64,000 bases of DNA from Muricea muricata (Eukaryota > Cnidaria > Anthozoa > Malacalcyonacea > Plexauridae): NCBI GenBank assembly GCA_963855995.1, contig OY979717.1, forward strand, positions 19,195,906 through 19,259,905, in the 5' to 3' direction. Of the stretch, positions 56,560 through 64,000 are shown piece after piece. The position numbers were made by a program, and so were the translations under genes. The notes below the pieces were generated by a model. That model searched no databases, was not told where the DNA came from, and was given only the letters and a program-made list of their open reading frames with translations. Position 1 is the first letter of the stretch, and the number at the start of each line of letters is the position of its first letter.

Positions 56560-56860
56560 TACGCAGCAATCACCAAGTGGCGCAATCGTCAAAGGAAGCG
56601 CCTGCCGCCTCTGAGATCGTGAGTTCAATCCCCACTTCAGATTCGTGGCACTTATGCGAGGAGTTAGTCAACGCTTTGTCGACAGTCGTAGGGCTACGGT
56701 ACACGGTTAAGGAAGGAAGGAAGGATGGTTAGAATTGTAAAATATCGGTAATCAACCGAACTCGAGTAACTAGCCAAGGCTGCCATAACTAGATGTCGAT
56801 GAGGTGGTAAAATAAATGAATAAAACCACGTTTCACTGTAGTTATGATATAAATATCGTT
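56560..56860 (+). repeat. Possible tRNA-derived SINE
   Basis: AAGTGGCGCAATCGTCAAAGG resembles a pol III A box and GTGAGTTCAATCCCC resembles a B box, at tRNA-like spacing. The sequence does not fold into a plausible tRNA cloverleaf as far as I can tell. It is followed by a GGAAGGAAGGAAGGA stretch and an AT-rich AATAAATGAATAAAA end. A SINE is the best reading, but only one copy is visible. Confidence 0.4.
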
Positions 56861-57406
56861 GTCAAACTGGATGGATGATTCAAGTAACCACGAAGGAGGA
56901 AGGAAAGAAGGAAATAAAGGATGTAATTGGAATGAAGGTAGAAGGAATTAAAACTAGTTGTTAACAATATTTGCACGTAACGAGTTGTCGCTGGACCCTA
57001 ACTCGGAATTCCCTTTGAATTTGAACTGGAAATCTGAATTTCCAGTTTCTTGTATAGATTGCAGTGTATCAGTGGACAGAAGAGGGCTTGAAGAAAAATA
57101 ACAACGAAAGAAGAGGAAAAGTTAGTTACAATAAAGTTTATAAAAAAATAATCAAGAAACTATCGATACAACGCTCGATACATCATAATAATCGTCATAA
57201 TAAATGCTCTAATCCCCATACAGTGGGTGTGGTCTTTCTGGGCAGGAAGGCTTGAAACGAGAGCACGATTAATTTATTACTTGTGTTGCCGAAATAATTT
57301 TGATCTTACATGAAAAGATAGTTAAGCGGGAAGAAGTTTAACGGATAGGGGCTAGAATAGAGAATTTACAATGACAAGTGTATTCTAATATTTGGTTTTC
57401 TTACCT

Positions 57407-57683
57407 CTAAATCCTCTTGAACGTCATTGTATTTGGTGTGACTTTTTGCATCGAATTTGTTACGTGGTAGTCTCGCAATACCTCTGGAATATCTAAAATG
57501 TAAAACAAAGTATGCCGGTTAGGGATAAAAACCTCAAACATAATTGTTACCTGAACATTTTCGCCTGAATCAGTTGTGGAGGTAAATGACCCAGAATTAA
57601 GATAAAAATTATTTTACCTTGAAAAGGTCCTGCTTTAATCAAGTCATCGTTGTTCCATTTCGAACAATTCCTTGACGGCTTAG
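57407..57683 (-). CDS. Candidate exon pair of an unrecognised minus-strand gene
   Basis: Exon a, 57683-57618, follows the acceptor CTCTCCCTAG and precedes GTAAAA. Exon b, 57492 onward, follows CATTTTAG. In the only frame open through exon a, the join gives KPSRNCSKWNNDDLIKAG, then PFQDIPEVLRDYHVTNS, ending TFKRI with a stop at 57409-57407. Exon b is also open in another frame up to a strong GTAAGA donor at 57404, so the real structure is uncertain. No family recognised and no convincing upstream exon found. Confidence 0.25.
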
Positions 57684-58732
57684 CTAGGGAGAGACATAGA
57701 AGCTCGATCTTGTGTACCAGTGCATTTGACTCATTTGACTAAAATTTATGAAATTATAAAATAAAATTTGGACCTCGTGAGCAAACCGAATTTTCGCCTA
57801 GCAAGAGAACATTTAACAACTAATACATACGCAGATTAGTTAAAGAATGCTTACATGTGTAATAAAAGATCAATATTGTTGATTTCCAACTACACTGAAG
57901 GAATTTTCGTTGCATTTTTAGTTCGGAGAAGAAGACTGACGCCATTTTGATTTTGAATTTTCTCGACGACGGCATATGTTCGTTCTCAATTTTTTCCCCA
58001 TTTCTTCGACATTTAAGCTCAAATTTGCCAAAGATGTCTTCTTTGTGTCTTCCTCGCCATTTATGTGGAATCCTGCGCCATTTCTGTGGAACTTTGAAGA
58101 CTTTTGGTGTCTAAATATTTGCTGCAAGAGGAGAGATTTTTAACGAAGCTTCGTGTTAGAGGAACTAGCATCAAATGACGTCAGATGACCATTGTATGCC
58201 TGAAGGTACCCGTATGTATAATGTTTGATCATCTATGTACGAAGGTGAAAATAAGTTTTTATTACCCGAATGAGGTGTTTTTGCCATTTTTTCTAACTCA
58301 GGTCTTTCTTGTACTTCTTTACTTTTAGTTTACTTAGTTAGTTCGCCCAAAAAACGCCTGTAAGGGACGTTTTTGCAAAAAAATTTTATTTGCATGCTGA
58401 TGAGCAAGAAAAGACCCGTTCGTGATTTCATTGGCAAACGTCTTTCCCTCCGTGGCCGAGAGGTAAAGGTAACAAGTGTCTTCCGAATTGCACGCATCAT
58501 TTGACTTTGATTTTGTGTGGATCGGGAACCGTTCAAGCTCAACTGAGGCTGGTCTTCATGGTTCCCTGATCCACCCAAAACTGAAATCAAAGCTGGGCGT
58601 GGAGTGCAGGAAAACGCTAGGCAGTACCGCAAGGCCAAGGAGGCAAACGTTATTTGCCTAGTGTTTTTAACTAATATTTAAGCAAATTTCTTTCTCTTGA
58701 CTGTTGGGGACAGGCCTGTGGGGTTGGTGTAT

Positions 58733-58810
58733 TGAAGACTTCTCGCCGTTATTTCCCTTCGTTCGAGAGGACAAGTTGTCTTCGATGAGAAATAACGACG
58801 ACAAGACTTC
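58733..58810. repeat. Hairpin repeat
   Basis: TGAAGACTTCTCGCCGTTAT answers ATAACGACGACAAGACTTCA with a few mismatches. Just downstream, AAACCACTACACTGTG-type words occur in both orientations. Confidence 0.6.
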
Positions 58811-59019
58811 AAGGCACCACTAAACCACCACACTGTGAAACTACAGTGTAGTGGTTTACCTGACTAAACCACTACACTGTGCTGAATATATATGGCGGAC
58901 GTCTTTCCAAAGCTTACGGTACAAGCATGGATGGCAAAGTTGCGCAAACACTTTAAAGCCTTAAAACAAGCGTTTTCTTTCGAGAATTAAGACGACAACG
59001 CAACTAAATCAACGCTTTC

Positions 59020-61300
59020 TGGTCATGTTTTAAGTTGTTTAGCTATGTTTAACGATACTTATGGCGAAGTGTTTGCAAGAAGGAAAGTCGGGAAAAAGCT
59101 CAAAATTAATAACTGTTGTCTTTTTTGACTTTCCGTTGGCCGTTTCCTTCGTGATCGAGCTTGATATGCCATTACGTTCAGTGTCCTTGATACAGGAGTC
59201 ATTTATATATGGCCTTGGGTTTAATTCCCAAACACTGAGTGGCAGTCTTTTGCTCTTTGAACTAGTGAGATAACATTGCAACAAGATTGTACTTCGTTAT
59301 CACTTTGTGGTATGTCACGCCAGTAACCATCTTCTCAACACGCTAACAACGACAGAGAAACACAATGTTCATACTTTATACAAATTGAATCGCAGAGGTA
59401 ACGTAGAAGAGCTAGCAGTAATTACAACACGGATAGCACTACTTTATCACTACCTAATCGACACTATGCACGCCTGTAACCAATTTGACAAGCAAAGTGT
59501 ACACTGCGACCCACGATATTAGTTTTATAAGATATTTATGCCGTACGTATTCAAAATGAGCATTGCTATTCATTAAAACTTACGAATATCAAAACAAAGT
59601 TGTGAGAAAATATATGGCGCTGTTCCATATTTCAGGTGGACCACGCTATTAGTTTTAAAAATATGATAACACGATAAGACGTCGTTTTTAACTTAATTGA
59701 AAATATAAACGACATTCTTTGACCAAAAACAGCATAGGTAACAACAAGAGAATGTTTTAGTTAGAAAATAAACGAACTTGGTGTCATAGTTGGAGGATTT
59801 TTCAAAGAATACGTGGAACGGAAGAAAGTGGGATTCTGGACTTCTAAAATGGATAAGAATGGGAGGTATTAGGCGTTTGAAATAGAACTGTTCGTAAATT
59901 ATCATGATCAACGTCTATCAACATTTTGAGAAAGTTTGGTTTGCCTTATATCTTCAAAACTAGCAATGATGGATTCCTGGTAAGCGATAATAATTCTGAA
60001 AGTACCTCCACTGGTGTCTTGAAATAAACGTTTGGAACTGGATTGAGGCAAAAAATGCTTGAGAGCACAACTGAAGTTTGTCCTTTTGACGGGCAAACGA
60101 AATCAGCATGATAAAGCTTGAAAAATGCATGCATGGGTTACATTATTGATATTCAATGATGGTATGTGACAGGCGAGGCTAAGGAGTCAACAAAAAAGTG
60201 GTAAAGTAAACGTGTTCTGCTGGTAACAGCGGAAATATGGATCAGAGGTCTCTTTTGCACATTTAGGCCCACATGAAAACATATGTTGGTTGCTAATAAT
60301 ACGGATATAAATGATCATTCTACCACTTCTTTGGCAGGTACCTAAAACCTTTCATCAGAAGTTTCTTTTCCCAGCATTAGGGCATTATCATGTTGATCTC
60401 GACTTGCTTGTCTCGACTTGTTGTGCTCTCAAGCCTTTCAGAATCCCTCTTTTCCGCCATTCCACGTATTCTTGGATAAAATCCTTCAACTATGACACCA
60501 AGTTCGTTTATTTTCTAACTAAAACATTCTCTTGTTGTTATCTATGCTGCTTTTGGTTAAAGAATGTCGTTTCCATTTCCAATTAAGTTAAAAACGACGT
60601 CTTATCGTGTTATCATATTTTTAAAACCAATAGCGTGGTCCACCTGAAATATGGAACAGCACCATGTATTTTCAGTCATGTGACTAACATCAAATATCAA
60701 CATCGTAAAGATCTTCTCACAACTTTGCTTTAATGTTCGTAAGTTTTAAGGAATAACAATGCTCATTATTGAATACGTACGGCATAGATATCTTATAAAA
60801 CTAATATCGTGGATCGCAGTGTATGCTGTAAGCCTTAACAGCTTTTAAAACAACTGCGAGGCACTTAGTTTACCTGTGATGTATAAAATGCACGGTTATG
60901 TGCAAACGGTGAAGGTCAAGCTTAGCTTTCTCGTTGACACAAACTGAATCGCGGAGCTCTGAGTGGCTTATAGAATATACATACTATGTGTTTGTCTGTC
61001 GTTTAGGCAAAGTTATCGATAACCCAGTACCATTTAGAGGCAAGGTTATCTCGTTACTTGAAAGAACTAAAGACTGCCACTCAGTGTTTGGGAATTAAAC
61101 CCAAGGTCATATATAATTGACTCCTATATCAAGGACACTGAACGTAATGGCATATCAATCAAGCTCAATCAAGAAGCAAACGGCCCCCGGAAGGTCAAAA
61201 ACAGCTATTAATTTTGCAAACTTCGACTTTTCTTCTTGCAAAAGTCTTGCCATAAAAGATTGTTAAACATAGCTAAACAACTCGAAACATGATTACACAT
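59020..61300. mobile_element. Giant inverted-repeat structure, arms ~1 kb each
   Basis: The left arm (about 59020-59930) reappears as its reverse complement in the right arm (about 60450-61300). Shared blocks include AGTTGTTTAGCTATGTTTAAC, ACGTTCAGTGTCCTTGATA, AACACTGAGTGGCAGTC, GGTGGACCACGCTATT and ACGACGTCTTATCGTG. The centre, about 59935-60445, is not mirrored as a whole. Divergence is moderate, and the right arm has an extra segment around 60660-60705. ORFs in the arms are mirrored copies, not genes. It is probably a foldback transposon or an old inverted duplication. Confidence 0.75.
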
Positions 61301-64000
61301 GGCTTTGATTTAGAGAGCATTGTCATCTTTGACTCTTTCCTGAATATAATCCCGAATCTCAGAATCTGGAGAGCAACTAGGTCGTTTTGTTAATGAAAGA
61401 TTATGATATTGAAACCATAGGACGACAATCCGTCGTCAAAAAGTGGGGAGGGGCAGATCCGAGAGGAAGCAGTATATGGTTCCAGAGCATAGGGAGCCAC
61501 CCTATGACCGCACCCCACCGAAACCCAATGTTTCACATGCATGAGAGAAAGCTCAACGTTTATCACTTTCAAAACATTTTTTCTGCTCAAGACTAATCTC
61601 TGTTGGTTAAAAACCGTATAATCTGTTTGATATGTAATGTACCACCTGAAATAATGGAAAAATCATTTCAGCGCCATGGAATCACGGAATACGGATACTA
61701 AATGGAATGCCATTCGAATTAGCACAACCTGACGAAGTCTCGGAGCTAAGTATTATTACGTATTACAGGACAATAAAGGAATCATTTGCCAAAGCATATT
61801 AGAGCGAGAGGTTTTTCTAGCTAAGAGGCAGTAATCTTGCGCCACATTAGTACCAAAGATACCTTACTGTTTAACTCATGGTGTCAGAAATCTTTAGCAC
61901 TGTACAATAGCATAAACAATAGACCGCGTTAAGCCCATTTTCCTTCTCGGCAGGCGAAGAGGCTCTTAGCAGGCGTCCTGGGTTTTTTACTTCCCAAGCA
62001 ATCACGTGAGATATGCATGCACAAATCGCATGCCCCACGCCCATTCCTTCCCTCTTTGAAAAGCACATTGCAAACTTCAAATTGTGATTTGCAACCCAAA
62101 CTGAGCAATCGATTCAAACTTATTTTTTGGCCACACTTTATTATATTTTTTCCTGCTAAATTTTATGTTGCAATAAAATTATTTGAAAGAATGGAAAAGA
62201 TTTTGTCAAAAAGAGGAAAGTCTCTACAAATTGTAGCAGCAGTATCGCTAACAATAATAATAGCAACTTGGTTGCATTGAAACGCGCCGAGGCCGCATTA
62301 TTGCGCCAGATTTCAACATTTGCCTACAGTAGTTGATTCAATATTCCATAATTTGATTTTTTAAGTTTAAATTGATATATATTTCCAACAATGTTGCTAT
62401 CCCGCAATGGTTTCAGCATTCTATTCGTGTTCCTGTGCAATTAATTATTAAAAAAACTTTACCGTATAATATAGATACATCTAGTGTACAATGCAATAGT
62501 CAGTCGTTAAAGGTAAAAAACTCATCTGTTTGTGATTTATTTTTTAGAAAACCGATTTCTCTAGTTTATTATCTTTGATTGTTAGAACCAACCACTCACA
62601 AATCGTGTTAGTATAGGTTGGAGCATGGCGAGCCAGTTTTGAGTTTTGAACACTCAAGTTACGGAATATTCAAACAGTCACTGTTAAAATACTGTTAAAA
62701 TGTTCTAAGCTGCAGATTATTTTATTCTTTGCAAGGCGTTGGTATCGCCGTTAGTCTGAACACGTTCTCTGTCAATCCCGCCTGTGTCACCCAAAGAAAT
62801 AGACAAGAGGTACGATTTTAGGCAATTCAGGATAATTCTGAGAAATTGACTGTGTTAATATAACGACTTCTCAGTAAGACACGCCATATAGACACGCTCT
62901 ATTGAGAGTCACATGCAAAGTCTCACGAATTAGTGAGCGTTTAGTCGTGCTGGAATCAGATTTGACCACCAACCCCATAAATGTCCCATTATTTGTGTGC
63001 TTTACTCAAAAATCATATCAAAAATCATATCAACTCTTCCAAAACATAGGGAAAATTTCTGATGTTCAAATTGCCATAACATATGATTCGCTGGGCCGAT
63101 TTTAATGAAATAAAAAGCGAAACATTGCTTGCCTGCCAAGTAGGCAAACACAACTTGTTCACGGCTTATCCAGATAAAGGTTGTAAGCCATAAGTTGACG
63201 TGTGCATGGTACAAACATACAGCATTAACAAGTCCATTTTCCTTGATTTTCGCACACGTCAAGCGAGATAGGGTAATTCCAGTGTTTGAAGGTATTAACA
63301 ACGCATGTACAAAGACGAAGACGTCATTCAGGATCATTCCCGTGCAGGCATTGACCATTTTGTTACACCTGAAATCTTGAATAGACAAAAAAATCCTATC
63401 AACTACATCTTCTTCTTTGTACAATGCCAATTCTCTTTTACATTTGAGCTTTCAGCTCAAACCATGTACAGAAGTAATTAATCATGACGAAAAGATGGCA
63501 GCAATACATTTACCAAAATGCTTTGCAGGCATCAAGCAATAAAGCTACGAAACTAAGGCTACGAAACATATCGAAATGTGCGATCGTCGCAAAAAAGCCG
63601 CGTTTAACGCAAGGCTGATATTCCTGTCGAAAAATAAATCGAGTAAAAGGCAGCAGTTTTCGTTCCAGTGTTCATATATTGTTTTCGTTCCAGTGTTCAT
63701 AGAGTTATTATAATGACTACAAATGGTAAAAGTACACAAAAGATATATAGTTTCTGCACTGTCTGACGAGAACAGAATTCGTTTATTAAAGCTTTCCTTC
63801 GTCAGGAAGTCAGCAAATTTAACGTTTGGTCTGAAATCAGCTTTTTACCGCTTTAAAATTCATTTTTTAAGGTAAATAAATATGGGAACAAATTTGACAC
63901 TTGGCCTTGGCCTACATCAACGGTACGTACAAATAAAATATTTGAATGTCAATAGATTGCACGTTTTACCTGCGTCAATGTCGGAACTCGTGTTATATAG
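61301..64000. other. Intergenic tail of the window, no gene seen
   Basis: A 142-codon minus-strand frame (63430-63002) is the longest opening. It has Cys/Phe-rich composition, no domain and no splice context, so I do not call it a gene. No other clear repeat ends were recognised. Confidence 0.45.

Noticed and set aside
56566..56660. Functional tRNA gene
   Set aside because: A- and B-box-like words are present, but I could not pair acceptor or anticodon stems. A SINE is more likely.
58440..58540. Ser/Leu tRNA or a second SINE (TCCGTGGCCGAGAGG)
   Set aside because: The A-box match is good, but the downstream GTTCAAGCTC is a poor B box and the spacing is long.
63002..63430. 142-codon minus-strand ORF
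   Set aside because: No domain, biased Cys/Phe-rich composition, no splice or homology support, and antisense frames are open too.

Overview
This is a stretch of intron-rich, AT-rich animal nuclear DNA. It has canonical GT..AG introns, short phase-matched exons, large transposon-filled introns and many small inverted-repeat elements, and no bacterial-type operons. The three recognisable genes resemble animal proteins but are clearly diverged from the human ones. The repeat style (palindrome-rich repeats built on TTGTTACAAG, abundant MITEs, Tc1/pogo/mariner/hAT relics, an intact Ty1/Copia element) fits an invertebrate. A cnidarian is my best guess at low confidence; nothing here names a species.

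Layout. (1) 1-930: a foldback repeat, probably lying in an intron of the first gene. (2) 932-6397, + strand: the 3' eight exons of an RNA 3'-terminal phosphate cyclase (RTCA) family gene whose 5' exons lie outside the window. The position of the family's catalytic histidine is a lysine. (3) 7820-18885, - strand: a complete seven-exon ubiquitin-conjugating enzyme gene, UBE2U (328 aa, active-site Cys90), tail-to-tail with RTCA. Its 5.1 kb intron 5 is packed with a Tc1 relic, a dead LINE and a pogo-type MITE. (4) 18886-19132: a 247-bp space between two divergent start codons, a candidate bidirectional promoter with a palindromic E2F-like site. (5) 19133-40217, + strand: a complete 19-exon ANKRD13C gene (439 aa). 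Intron 8 holds an intact, recently inserted Copia retrotransposon in antisense (24863-29387). Intron 12 is almost wholly a 2.9 kb minisatellite of 15-bp units. (6) 40218-64000: no gene recognised with confidence. It holds many palindromic or TIR elements, including two >2 kb inverted-repeat structures (42980-45141 and about 59020-61300), a tRNA-like SINE candidate, and one weak minus-strand exon pair near 57.5 kb.

The three genes do not form one known pathway: RNA end processing, ubiquitin conjugation, and chaperoning of membrane receptors at the ER. In human, however, RTCA, UBE2U and ANKRD13C all map to the short arm of chromosome 1, so this window looks like a compact remnant of an ancient animal linkage group. 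Exon joins were made by hand from reading frame, splice dinucleotides and remembered family sequences. The two complete models keep one open frame across every junction, which is strong internal support.
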